Source of the DNA: Blastomussa wellsi
Lineage: Eukaryota > Cnidaria > Anthozoa > Scleractinia > Plerogyridae
NCBI GenBank assembly: GCA_947652115.1
Contig: OX393567.1
Coordinates: forward strand, 21,145,416 to 21,209,415
DNA length: 64,000 nucleotides
Direction: 5' to 3'
The notes under the pieces are model-generated. The model was not told the DNA's origin and did not search any database. It saw only the letters and a program-made list of their open reading frames with translations. How positions within the stretch are numbered: the stretch's first letter is position 1; each line of letters opens with the position of its first letter. This document shows, piece after piece, positions 39,390 to 56,688 of the stretch. A program made the translations under genes and the position numbers.

Positions 39390-39632
39390 ACGAAAGTTAC
39401 AACATTATTTCAATCTGCTTGCATCACTTCTTGGTAATTGTTGCCAGTCGCGAATCGTTTGTATGTTTTGAAAACTTCAAGCTAAAACTAAAATTGCACT
39501 TTTTTGACTCTAGTCTGTAAAATTAGCAAATTTTCAGCTGAAAAAAATATTTTTTTTTGGACGTTTCTATTTCTCAGCTGTTTTTGGGTGGACAAGCTGT
39601 GATTACAAGCGAGATCGACTCGAAGTTTATTA

Positions 39633-39642
39633 CCAAATATGG
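39633..39642. promoter_or_regulatory. CArG box upstream of actin A
   Basis: CCAAATATGG fits the SRF consensus CC(A/T)6GG exactly, about 390 bases upstream of the start codon. The identical decamer lies upstream of actin B and, in reverse, of actin C. Confidence 0.75.
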
Positions 39643-39859
39643 CTATGTTTGAATTAAGGGTTTTCCAGCATGGCTTGGTTTTCCAGCTGGTTTGAGGTTG
39701 CATGTTGTCATAGATTTTTTCGTGTCTTGTGCTATAAAAACAATCCTTTCTTTTGTCGGCAGAGTGGACGCGTTTAATAAATACTGCAAACTAACTCTCT
39801 CAGACAATCTGGTTCCGGAAGTCACGTTCTCGCTCGCGCTAGACATTTCGGCCATGAAA

Positions 39860-41418
39860 ACTTATTAAAATCTTTTTTTAATAAGGTTTCATACGTTCCC
39901 CTTCTAATTTACTTTAGCCCAAGAATTGCTTTGGGTCTTTTGGTTCTGCTGCCCTGTAGCTCTTTGATTCATCAATATTACGAAACTAATAATTACATCA
40001 TGATCAGTGGGCAGTCGAAAAATCTCGACGAATCAAACAGTTCATTAAGGTAATATTGTTTCAAATAATAATACTGGAAAGCGGTTATGTCATTTCCAAA
40101 GGAGTTTGAGAAGCATTGAGGAGTCACGTTTTTTTTAATTAATTCCAAGTAAATTTTAATATCGTATTTGTGTACTTGCGGAGCTAGATTTCCAAGTTAT
40201 TACACCTAGTGGTAACTTTTGGAAGCGAATGTTAAAATAAGGTTTGCGTGGAATTTTGAATGGCGGGTGTCAATAATGTTTGTACGAGCTATGTATTAGC
40301 TGGAAACTGACTTACTCCAAGTACATTAACGCCGGCCAAGACTGATCGCCTTTATACACGACTGTGAACTGTAGTTTGAAAGTAAATGTTGATGGATGTT
40401 TATCAGCTCAAGATTTCAATTACTGAATATTAAATACTGCCTGTAATTTGTATAGTTATACAACGCGGAGTAGTAAATTCGCACTCGGTCTGCGAGACTT
40501 CAAAATTCCCTACAGTATGGGCCGATATAACGCCGAGTGGCGTTCATCTAAGATAGCTTTAGTTTTGTTTACAGGGCTTTAAAAGGACGTGTCAAAAAGT
40601 TTATCCGGAGTGCTGGAAGACATTTGCAGCCCTGCCCCGCCAAGCGGGGTTACTGCCGTAAAATTTCCGATAGGTGTTGGTCGCGAAGGTTCTTAAACCC
40701 TGACCCTATTTAAGGATAAAAACGGCATTTGTTACCTATTGTTAAGACCCAAACTCGAAAAATGGCACTAAGAAAGGCCTTACTTCGTTCCTGTAGCGTC
40801 AATACTCATTAACGGATTGTTCAGTTTTTAATTAAAGACTGTTTCTTTTTCGGTTCATTTGCCGTTTAAGTACTGCAATTTTAGAGTTATCGTATCCAAA
40901 GATCACACCAGAAACAGTGCCAAAAGGGCAAAAATGATTGGTGTGGCGAAGTCAAATAAGGATCGAGAACCTCAAAAAGCAAACCCCATCTGAGCCACAT
41001 ACCCATATAGACATCTATTTAGGCCGTATATGGGCGTACCCCCTCCCCCCGGCATATGCGTTACAATAAAACAATTTCCATGTTTGAACACCGACACACG
41101 AGGTCAAAACTTGTTAATAAGCATCTTTGCATATGCGCAAGTGGTTTTCAGGCTCAGGTGCAAAACGCAATTTGTATTGTGAAGAGTTTCTTTTTCCATG
41201 CAGTACTTTTTACTGAACTGTTTGTACGCAGCTCAAGGGCACAAGCGTTCGGGCAATTTTTTGCCGGGGGGACCATTTGCCCAAAAAATTCTCCCAAGTT
41301 GCCCTGCCCAAATTTCTCTTGCTGCCTAAAAACTCTGAGTTGCAAGAAATTTTAGCAATTGAATTGGCAAGGGTGAAGTCGACTAAACAAATAGTAGAAG
41401 AGACATGTCAACACGACA
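39860..41418. other. Spacer between actin A and actin B
   Basis: No supported gene. The sequence is mostly unique. Bases 41230-41345 hold short open frames on both strands, with nothing recognisable. Confidence 0.55.
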
Positions 41419-41582
41419 TTTATTCTTAGGAAAACAGCGCACCAGCACATCTACAAAAATAGAATAAAGCTTAGAGGAGCATAATGGAGAACACAGATTT
41501 GTATTCCACGATCATAATACAACGTTCTATCACATTTTGTTCATAACCGACTTTTTGTCATGGATAAAGTTCGATTAAATTT

Positions 41583-43730
<2,148 letters not shown>

Positions 43731-43971
43731 TTCGGATTATGTTTGAAATCTGAACACAAATTCGTACTGAGCAACTTACCTCCTCGCGTTCTATCGAAGT
43801 TTGATCTTTGCACGCCTCTGTTCCACGCTTTATGCCGGTAAATGCTTGAACGTCATTGGTTGAAAATAGCCACACGAACAATGATGTAGTTCCGGGTGCC
43901 AGACTCATGTTTATTTGACAAAAGAGCGTTAATGATTAAATTCGCGTTTACGTGTACCCAGCTACAAATCG

Positions 43972-43981
43972 CCAAATATGG
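43972..43981. promoter_or_regulatory. CArG box upstream of actin B
   Basis: CCAAATATGG, about 242 bases upstream of the start codon; perfect CC(A/T)6GG. Confidence 0.75.
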
Positions 43982-45832
43982 CATGGATCAAGTCTATTGC
44001 AATCGATGGCGTGCATATTTGAATTAGGTATGACAGGAGCGAAGGTTAGAATCAGTTTAATGAAAGTGAGATATTTTTTCTCAGTCGACTTATGCACATA
44101 TTAAAGTTGTCTGCAATTATAATATTGAACAAATCTTTGAGACACATGAAAATCTGGGATTGACAGGTGGTGCTAGCTTCAAGAATATCCACCGTATTTC
44201 CTTGGAAATTTTTTAAAGCGAAGTCAGCGTGTGTTTATTTGCTTGTCTTCCAAATCGCTAATGATCTATCAGTGAGTGTTAGATTTGCATGAATTGCTTT
44301 CTTGTTAAAAACTAATCGAGCGAAGCGTTGTAGAATTATTACACAGAATCTTTTAGTACTGACTTGGGCATTTATTTTCTTTTAGATTCGCATGGGTCTT
44401 CATTATTGTGATCACTTCAATAAGAGAGGCTGTTGGTTCAGAACTTAAAAGTTAAAACATGTGATGAGATTGGCTTTGCCACTCGAGAGAAACCTGGGTC
44501 GAGTTCCAATACAAACAGGAAAAAAATTCTAACGAGTTTTGCGAAAATATTTATACTGCTTTGTGTATATGCAAATTAATAGTAAATTCAAGTGTCTCTT
44601 GAGGGAATTAAAGAAAATAGAGAATTGTTTTTACTGTCCAAATCTATGTTCAAATAGTTATCTACCTATTCTTACAATGTGCATAATTTAAATTTACGTG
44701 ATGCATTGTTTTCAGTTATGACGTCTCGACATATTTAGGAAAAGAATCATTGATAGAATTCAATATAAGCTCTATTTTTAAATGTTAGAACACTCTAAAA
44801 TAATAATTTATTACCATTTTTGGCAAAATTTGGCGTGGAAAAAGCAGTTCTGACAAAAGGGCTCTGGAAGTTTCGATTGTGACAATCGACGCAAAAATTT
44901 CACCTGGAGCGTCGATAGAGCAATTGTTTGTTCGTGTTGACGGCTATTATTAGTAGTTCAGACAATATCCTGTACACACCGAGCTCAAAATATCACTGAG
45001 CATATTCAAGAGTGAGGCGTTTTGTCGATTAAACCCACCATTGTCACCGAGCAACACCTCGGGAACTTTTAGTTGAATCTTCAACGTTGTGGCGCGTCAC
45101 CACAAGAAGCTACAAGTGAATACAGCTAAATTAATGCATGCGTAGTTTGTATCTCGTAATTGCTATAGGACCTACTCGGAATCTTGTGTTCTTTCTATAA
45201 TTTATTTTGGCATTTGTTTGTTGTATTTTTTGTTTTGTATTTGAGTCTTCCTTGGCCACTTATTGCGTTGAAGGGCGACCGTCGACAATGAATACCATTC
45301 TCTTTCCCAGAGCTCTTGTTTGTTTTTGGTCGGTAACGTTTAGTTTGGCTCGTCAAACGTTTGCGGTGGAGGCAAGCACGGTCTGCCTTAGGCAAGTTAC
45401 CAGATTTATTCGATTAAGTACCCTGGGTGCTTATCAAATTTTTGGATCTTGAGAGTGGGCTCTTATTCGAGGTGGGCGCTTATTAAATTTTCACCATTTT
45501 CAAATTTTAACTGCTTGAGCAGGAGATTTTGCGGCAGAAAGAGCTTTGTGCCCACATGGACATTGCAGTTGAAACTTGGAGGAAAATTCTAAAATTCTCA
45601 TAGACTGCCAGATCTAGAATCTCTAAGCCAGTAAATTCCTGTGAACTTTATTTTTTTGAATACGAAAATTTCGAATTTAGGCTAATCAATTAACATTCCG
45701 CTCCAACTGGCTTAGCTCCTTAAAGGAACTTTAAATAAAGGTTTAAACCGTAGAATATATTGACAGACGACAATGGGTATTGTTTCTGGCCGTGACTGTA
45801 TATATTGCCTGCAGGCGTGGCTACTAAGAAGA
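43982..45832. other. Spacer upstream of actin B
   Basis: No supported gene. Bases 45404-45485 (TTTATTCGATTAAG, ATTCGAGGTGGGCGCTTATT) are a partial copy of the foldback element at 54041. Confidence 0.55.
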
Positions 45833-46158
45833 ATTCTCGTACCATAGCCCTTTTCGTTTCTCTTAGCTGGTGGGGCCTTGGCGCGAGAAACGAAGGGCTC
45901 TGGGGACATATGACTTTCCAGTCCAAGATTCTAGGACTTCCGGACTTCATGTATATAGTATTGATGTTTCTACATGTTGTGTCATGCAATATGGCGGCCG
46001 GCGAACCGAGTTCTGATTCGTTTAAGATTTCTTTGTTCTCAAGTAGCCAATAAAAAAATTCAATTTTTTTTGAAAATCCTATGTTCCTAGAGCCCTTCGT
46101 TTTTCGTGCCAAGGCCCCACCGGCTAAGAGAAACGAAAAGGGCTATGGGGACGAGAAT
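45833..46158. mobile_element. Foldback element (AGCCCTT...AAGGGCT family)
   Basis: Inverted arms of about 75 bases: left ATTCTCGTACCATAGCCC, TTTTCGTTTCTCTTAGC and GGGGCCTTGGC; right GCCAAGGCCCC, GCTAAGAGAAACGAAAA and GGGCTATGGGGACGAGAAT. The core is about 165 bases and has no coding signal. The outer ends match the foldback at 61585 and a single arm near 51545. Confidence 0.85.
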
Positions 46159-46593
46159 GACTAAGAAAGTCAGCACCACAGAAAACAGATTTGTCATGCA
46201 TGTGACCGCCGTTTTCTTATTAAAAGGTTTTGCCTAAATTTTCAAGCTCGTCAATTACAATCCTTCTCAATCATCTTCATTTCAAGCCATCCTTAATTAG
46301 TTTAATTCTTTAAAGTTACTTGTTACCTCCAAACATGTCTTCATTCATGTTGAGTAAGCCCCTTTGACAACAAAGAAAAACCAACATTTGGAAACTTGAA
46401 ATCCTGGTTTATTTCTTTTAATTTGCAGAGGAATTGAGAAAACATTACATTTGTGCACAGAGAAATGGTTCATTAACTTTGTCGCATTTTTATAATATTA
46501 TAGCCATCTCAAAAGGGTGTCGAATTAAAAAGAAACATCAAAAAATTATTAAGAACATACAGAAGCATGTTGAATTCAAATTCCAGAAAATTC

Positions 46594-50141
<3,548 letters not shown>

Positions 50142-50852
50142 TTAGCTTTGTATGTGTGTAGAGAAGAAATGAAAGAGTTTCCAATTTCTTACTTTATCGT
50201 CGGACTTGCAAATGCAAACTGCATCGATCACAATGGGTTGTGTAGATTTATGCAGTTGTGTGCACATGCGCCGTAAAATCCTCTCAGCCTCTAGATAAAA
50301 AGTTTTTCTTAAGAATTTCAATACTTTTGCTTTAATGTAAGTGTTGAGAATTTAAAGATACATCTTCGACTTTTCCCTAGCTGATGGTTTCGTCTTTCTC
50401 TTTACCTGTCTGCTTGATAATGTACTGTTATCGTAATGAGAAATAAGGTGTTGGTCAAGCCTGGGACCACCCTTGAGGCCTTGTGTAAACTTTTTTGGAC
50501 TCCCGTTGTCTCATGTTTTAACACAAACGACTCGGCAATCTTCCAACATTATTTTCTTTGTTGTCAGTTTATTAACCTTCTAAGCAATAAATAACCTGAA
50601 ATGTCGGCGATCTCCTCTTCTATCTAATTAAACTCTCGAACACCAATCTCAACGCATTTTGCCACCAGGGAATGAAACATACGACGTGTTTTTTTAACTC
50701 CTCTTTGTTAAAACAACTCCCAATAGAACCAAAAAAGTCGCTGTTATTTTAGTTTTTTTTAATATTTTATTCTTCGACTGCAGTTAGGTATCAGCAGGAT
50801 TCTTTCAGAAAATGCTTCGTGACCGCCGTGGACGTTTTTTCCTTGTTTTTCA

Positions 50853-50862
50853 CCATATTTGG
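50853..50862. promoter_or_regulatory. CArG box upstream of actin C
   Basis: CCATATTTGG, 715 bases upstream of the start codon of C; reverse complement of the decamer upstream of A and B. A further perfect CArG, CCATATATGG, lies at 51199-51208. Confidence 0.65.
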
Positions 50863-50919
50863 TTATGAATCAAAGGAGTCGAGATCCTGGTAATTCACCT
50901 GCCTGAATAATCGGTTATA

Positions 50920-51180
50920 GTGATGGATATTTACCTCGGGGCTTCGCGGATCGGTAAATATCCACCACTCTCACCGGTCGACAAAGTTCGTCCTGTATTT
51001 ATACTAGACGTATCATCCGTAAAATCCGTCTCTAGTATAAATCGGGCCAATTACTCTACTCACGCATATGAGATGATAGAAAGCCTACTCGGCGCTACGC
51101 GTCTTGTCGGCTATCTAGCATCTAATATCCAACGCGCGCTCGTGGAATTTGTAAATATTTCTGTTATGTACGGATAGCGG
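50920..51180. repeat. Composite hairpin repeat
   Basis: Two hairpins: GGATATTTACC (50925-50935) with GGTAAATATCC (50953-50963), and ATTTATACTAGA (50997-51008) with TCTAGTATAAAT (51031-51042). The right end matches the repeat at 25540. Open frames through it have no family support. Confidence 0.75.
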
Positions 51181-51824
51181 GTGACGATAGCTGCCTCGCC
51201 ATATATGGGCTTCGTGCGAATTTGTTGAATAATAATCTTTGATTGCCGTTAAGTTTACAAATTTTATCTACTACTTAACGATCCGATAAGTTAAGCTGGA
51301 TCTCTAAAAACATTGAAGACCTTTGAATTAAACAGTCGTTGTTTCTTGTAAATGAAAAAGACCTGGTAATGAGATTAGATTGTAGCCAATCAAATCATGT
51401 GTTCCCAGAGCCACTTCTTCCTCGTGTCTAAGCCTCACTTTCATGTGAAAAGTCCTTTGTCTAGAAACATAAGTACGAAGCTAAGGATATACAAAGTATG
51501 TTGTTATTCAAATTTAGGCGCCATTTGTGCAAAGGGTCTATAGGCCCAGCGGCTACGAGGGACAAGTGGCTCTGGGGACGAGACTGACTCAAATACTGCA
51601 ATAACGGACGATTTCTCGAACTAAGTTTCGGTTTCCTTGGAGATAGCCTGCAGAGCCTAAGGTCAAGATGTAAAGACGTTACCCAATTGTTTAACACAAT
51701 TTTCTATAGTAAAGCAATGATTGGTTAACAGTTGTAAACATAACGTGGTGGTGTTTTTTCTTTCAAGATACAAAACGCTTTTCTGGAGGGAATCGCAAAC
51801 GCACAACATATTATTTGATGCATT

Positions 51825-51858
51825 CCTTATATGGTTAAAGATGTTTGTGATTGGTCAG
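51825..51858 (+). promoter_or_regulatory. CArG-N15-CCAAT module upstream of truncated actin D
   Basis: Plus sense: CCTTATATGG (51825-51834), 15 bases, ATTGGTCAG (51850-51858). The surrounding sequence (TGCATTCC before, GGTTAAAGATGTT after) matches the actin C intron element closely, showing that D carries a piece of actin intron 2. Confidence 0.8.
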
Positions 51859-52382
51859 AATTTCAATCCTGCAATCACAGCACGAAAATGGAGATTTACG
51901 TAAAATTAAAGTTGACTTAAACCTGCTGAAAGCTGGTTAACCAACTTTACGCTATGACTTAAAGCTTGTTAAAGTTACTTAAATGTTTAAATGCATTTAC
52001 TCAAGCTTTAATTATGAGTGTAAAGCTGGCATAAAGGTCAGCTTTCAAAAACTGAAAGGGGGTGTAAAGGAGCTGAAAGGGGACGATTACGCCAGCTTTA
52101 AGTTGGCTTTACACCGCAGTAAAGTTATCTTTTCATACTGTGCAATGTGGATTAGTTTTCGAAACATCAAATTTAAAGTTAAAATTATAAAGGATTAAAC
52201 TTCAAAAGTTTCTGTAATTGTGTGATTTGCGCTAAATTTTATGACTTTGGCTGAAACTCCCTAATCGAAAGAAACAAAATATGCTTTTCTATTTTTCTTC
52301 CTATAAGGTCATTCTGTTTTAGCCCGTTTAGCGTCAACCGACCGATCCGAATTTTCGCGTTTTCACAAAACGGTCATGTTAT

Positions 52383-52758
52383 CAACAAGCGCTTTAGATG
52401 TCCTGAGGCCACGTTCCAGCCCTCATTCCTTGGAATGGAATCCGCTGGCATCTACGAAACCACATACAATTCCATCATGAAATGCGACGTGGACATCCGT
52501 AAGGACTTGTACGCCAACACAGTGCTGTCTAGTGGCTCCACCGTGTTCCCAGGAATCGCTGACAGAATGCAGAAAGAAATCACTTCTCTGGCTCCACCCA
52601 CGATGAAGATCAAGATCATTGCTCCTCCTGAGCGTAAATACACTGTATGGATCCGAGGATCGATCTTGGCCTCGCTGTCCACCTTCCAACAGATGTGGAT
52701 TTCCAAACAAGAGTACGATGAATCTGGTCCTTCCATCGTTCACCGAAAATGTTTCTAA
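52383..52758 (+). pseudogene. Actin D, truncated inverted copy
   Basis: The last third of actin exon 3 on the plus strand, from a degraded [11 protein letters not shown] to VHRKCF and the normal stop. The 5' part of exon 3 and exons 1-2 are missing; upstream sequence is unrelated except for the intron module at 51825. The remaining frame is open but carries changes at conserved sites (VLSSGSTVF for [14 protein letters not shown] for WIGGS). It most likely arose by inverted duplication of a neighbour followed by deletion. Without the nucleotide-binding half it cannot form a normal actin. Confidence 0.9.
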
Positions 52759-54040
52759 GATTTGAACCTCGTTGCAGGTTGACATGAATTTGAATTTGAC
52801 ATAAGCTTTCTGTAAATTCTCAATAATTTTTTCTGATATCGCTGCTACCTTTTTGAGATGGCTGTAAAGAATTAAACAAATCACTTCTATTGTGTTGCCT
52901 TGTGCATTCTCACGCATATTAAAAGAATGAATGGAAAGTATTTAGTTCTGAATAAAATTTGTTTGAGATTGGCATAAATTCGGCTTTTTTGGTCTCCCCT
53001 CCCATACTCTACTTTTCTCTTTCTCGTCCCAAACTCTTAGAAAGTCGCCTACAGTGGAGACTAAACATATCGTTTGGTTAAACATGTATACCTTTAACTT
53101 TCTAGAGGGATGTCCAAGGAATACAGCCTTGTAATCGTGCTAGGAAAGCGATTCATAGTTCTTGGCTTCCAATTAATGCAGAGTTTGAAATAGGTGGGAA
53201 GGGATATATGCACAGCAGTCTCAGTGTCTTTTCTAACTTTCCAAGTCTAGCAAAATTGTATTCAAAGGTTTGGGACACTTCAAAGTTCTGCTAACTCATG
53301 ATACTTTTCCTTCGTCTTTCCATCCCGCTCGCAAGGCCACGAAGGAGTTCGTATTCGGGAGAGGGTGCTCCAAAATTTATTGAATAATCACTTATACTTT
53401 CTAAGGGATTTTGGTCTGAATGCAATTTTGTTAAAGGGAACTTCTGCTCTGGAGACAGAGGCTCCCTTTAAGTGTCCTACCAAAGTATTTTAGTCACGGT
53501 ATCTTCAGTCAACGTCGTCGCAAGGGTCTATTCCGGGGGCTTTTAAGCTTCCACGGTATTTAATGGTTCAATGAATTTTGCCTATGTTTTGCTCCATTTT
53601 GCATTACTGGACAAAAATTCACACTTTATTATTTTCAAATTAAATTTTACAAAGAAATGGCATGCCCGCAACTAACAAAAGCTAATCTAGGCGGGTCATT
53701 AGCCTGTTCCAGGCTCTCGAGTAGTCGGGGGCGGCGAATTTAAAGCAGCGGGCGCCGAGCGAGGGAAAAAAGAGGGAGGGCGAAAGCGAGAACGAGAGCC
53801 TGTAAGATTTTCTTTAACGACCCTCTTCCGTCCACTTTTGGTTTGACGAGGTGCGAAAAGAAAAACTGTAAACCTGTCACTGTGCGGTTTCCGATTAGGA
53901 ATTTTTATAGCTCCCGGGGGTGATAGCTCCCTAGCTATGTTTTGTTTTGTTTTGTTGGATTACATTATCACAACACTATGATAAAAGATCCGAGGGCCTG
54001 AAATGATTTCATATGAAAAGAATACAAATGGAACTCACAT
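52759..54040. other. Spacer after actin D
   Basis: No supported gene. Bases 53700-53850 contain purine-rich phrases bounded by CCTGTTCCAGGCTC and GAGAGCCTG, which look like a dispersed repeat. TTTTG repeats lie near 53940. Confidence 0.5.
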
Positions 54041-54472
54041 ACCGTATTTATTCGATTAAGCGCCCAACCTCGAATAAGCGCCCACCCTTTAGGTAGGAAA
54101 AGTTAATAAGCGCCCAGCCTCGAATAAGCGCCCACCCCACCCCCCAAAAAATTAATTTTGAGCGCCCAACCTCGAATAAGCGCCCCCCCCCCCCCCCCCC
54201 CACTCCCATCCCCCAAAACATAAGTACGGTAAATAAAGTGTACAAAAGGAAAACGGGTATTGATTATTACGGTATTTCTTTAATGGCTCACAATCTATAA
54301 TTTCATTGTCTGAAAAATCTATGAGAATGTTGGAATTTTTCTCAGAGTTTCAACTGAAATGGTGAAAACTTAAGCGCCCAGCCTCGAATAAGCGCCCACC
54401 TCGAATAAGCTTCCACCCTGAAGGTCCAAAAATTAAATAAGCGCCCAGGGCGCTTAATCGAATAAATACGGT
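54041..54472. mobile_element. MITE-like foldback element with internal tandem units
   Basis: The left end ACCGTATTTATTCG then ATTAAGCGCC (54041-54064) is the exact inverted copy of the right end (54449-54472). Inside are several tandem CGAATAAGCGCCCACC units and a C run near 54183-54200. Part of the family recurs at 45404. No coding capacity. Confidence 0.85.
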
Positions 54473-54681
54473 AATATAAAAACATATTTAACCTGTTTAG
54501 TGAAATTTTCAGTCTACGAAGGCTGACCAAGAATGGCCATGGGCCTTGACTGGGGCCGTCCATTCAAACCACATGTCTATTCCTAGCTTTTGTTACAGGA
54601 TCACTAAAGAACGCAAATTGGTTTGATTGCTTAGTTTGTGAAGTCTTCAGCACGAATATGGCATAACGATCTCACCGGATT

Positions 54682-55509
54682 TTATACTGACGTGTTTGTT
54701 TGTATGGTTGCGTTGGCGATGAACTCATCTAGGGCTCGTGTTAAATCGTTTTCACTGGGCATATCTCTCTGTAGTTTGTCAGCCAGCTCTCTCAGCTCCT
54801 TCACTGCTTTAGGCTCTTTATCTTTCTTGCCTTTCCGAGATGCATCAATCTCCATGGAGCAAGTTACCAAAGTGTAAATGTCGACTGGTAAGAGAACGGC
54901 GCTGAACACGAAGCCGCCGATGTGAGTGACCTTGCCAGCTAAACCGAGACCTCGAAACAATGCTTCGCCACCTTCGCTGGCAGCTGTACCAGCAATCCGG
55001 GCTCCAAATCTCACGCCGGTCTCTACACAGGCCTTCAAAATCTTCGCACCGTCAATGCTCGCCTTTACACAATTTTTTATTTCGCTTAACTTTACTTCTC
55101 TTTCAAATTCCTTAAAGAGATTTTTCATCGCTTCCTCGGCTTCTCGATCGTCGTTGATGATTTTCTGGGCAGTATCCAAAGTATCTTTCTGAATACAAGT
55201 CTCTGCGATCAAAGAGCCAGCACTGGTCGCTCCTCCAGCTGCCCCCACTCCCGCCCCAACTCCAACGAGTATAAGAGAGGTTCCAAACGTGACAAATGAA
55301 AGCCCAAATCCAATTGAGGAAACAATAAATCCGGCAAGCGAGACACAACTTCCCGTCACCTGTGCGATGCACACGTTGTTGTGATGTTCCATCAGCTTCT
55401 CTGCTAAGTCTCGCAAAGTGCGTACACTTGCTTTTCTTTTTGGAATCCAGTCACTTATCATAAGCTTAAGCTGTTTGGCTTGGTTTAAAAGCTTACGTTG
55501 ATCTGCCAT
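54682..55509 (-). CDS. Apolipoprotein-L-like protein, gene 1, intronless
   Basis: A 275-residue protein of the ApoL-like family, whose vertebrate members bind lipid, insert into membranes and act in cell death and innate defence. Seen here: an amphipathic N-terminal helix region (1-45, TLRDLAEKLMEHHNN), a long Gly-rich hydrophobic hairpin at about 55-105 (GFIVSSIGFGLSFV, LVGVGAGVGAAGGATSAGS), a charged coiled segment at 110-160 and a second hydrophobic stretch at about 190-225 (AARE-like TAASEGGEALFRGLGLAGK, then LLPVDIYTLV). The tail is charged (RKGKKDKEPKAVKELRELADKL). The start is the first Met of the frame, with A at -3. It lies head-to-head with a paralogue 1.2 kb away. Family membership comes from the pattern; the specific role is unknown. 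Confidence 0.8.
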   Translation of the reverse strand: MADQRKLLNQAKQLKLMISDWIPKRKASVRTLRDLAEKLMEHHNNVCIAQVTGSCVSLAGFIVSSIGFGLSFVTFGTSLILVGVGAGVGAAGGATSAGSLIAETCIQKDTLDTAQKIINDDREAEEAMKNLFKEFEREVKLSEIKNCVKASIDGAKILKACVETGVRFGARIAGTAASEGGEALFRGLGLAGKVTHIGGFVFSAVLLPVDIYTLVTCSMEIDASRKGKKDKEPKAVKELRELADKLQRDMPSENDLTRALDEFIANATIQTNTSV

Positions 55510-56688
55510 GCTGAGACAAGTTATTTACTTTCCCCAAGAACAAAACAAAGGCGGACTCGCCAACTAGTTTGCCGTTCGCAGAATCACACCTATTGGCCAA
55601 AAGCTGGTGGAGTGATAGTCGTAAAAATTCTTTTGTCTAATAACGTATCGATTCCAGGAAACAAATTGTTTTGGAGGCAAAGTTCATTTACCACTAAAGG
55701 CTATTTTATTTCTGAACACCGAAATCAGTTCTTCGCCTATCTGCAACTTCATTCATTCGTCGGCAGCTGAAGACAGTATGGGAATGAAAAATTACATTTA
55801 ATATTTGAGTGGATATTAGAGCAACTGTCTCATTCATTTTGGGTTTCTAAAATGCCACCATATAGATTCAATTAGATCGTATCAGAAGCCTATCACCTGA
55901 TAGGCTTCTAATCGTATACAAAAGCCAATTGTTATCAAAGTTGATCCGCGTTTCTTCATGCAATTTCCAGGAAAACTCCCATTTTAGGTTCCATAGCTCC
56001 TTGGAAGTTGATACTGAACACTGTTTAGCACGTTTCTTGTTTAGCTCGTTCGAAATCCTTTTAAAAATGTGATTTGGTTCACTGCCGCGCCGTAAAATTG
56101 ACTTCATGATCTGCATGATCTTTTCGTCCGAGTTTCAGGCTTATGATCTGCAAACAACTCCAAATTCGCCAAATTCTCAGGAAATATTCTTATTATGTTC
56201 TTTGCAAAGCATTATAAGTCATAAGATTGCTACAGGTTATGGCATCCAGTATTCGATTGTGGATTTCCCAGAAATTGTTCAAAACTTTGTGAAGCTTGGC
56301 ATCGCTTGGCAGACGAGCTTACGAAAGAAGTCCTTGATATAACGTAACAAACGATATCCTGCGCCTCAGCAATAACAAAATACATGGCAAAAAACCTCGA
56401 TATAGCGTAGCCTCGTTATAAAACAAATTTGAAGTCTCTAAATGACCCTTCGTTAAATGGAGGCCCACGGAAAATGGAGAGGGGAAGGGGGGTAATTTGG
56501 TTCATTATATAGTTATGAGCTCATATAGGTAATATAGGGAAGTCCAGTCCCCCACCCCCACCCCGCCCGAGTAGCGAGGTTCCATTGTATTTTATTCGTT
56601 ACTATCACTACGCAATGATGTGGTGTTGAGCTTGGGGTGCCTGTGGAGCGGTTGAACATTACCGAAAACCGGTCACAGAAGCGAGGCC
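55510..56688. other. Shared upstream region of the ApoL-like pair
   Basis: A 1.18-kb divergent intergenic region. It holds the 26-bp palindrome AGAAGCCTATCA-CC-TGATAGGCTTCT at 55884-55909. No third gene is supported. Regulatory sites for both genes are expected here but none is clear enough to name. Confidence 0.5.
55884..55909. repeat. Perfect 26-bp hairpin palindrome
   Basis: Two 12-base arms around CC, between the divergent ApoL-like genes. It could be an operator-like dyad or the remnant of a foldback insertion; the sequence does not decide. Confidence 0.85.

Noticed and set aside
55900..56000. NF-kB-like site in the ApoL-like divergent region
   Set aside because: GGGAGTTTTCC near 55970-55982 (minus strand) is one base longer than the consensus; too weak to call.
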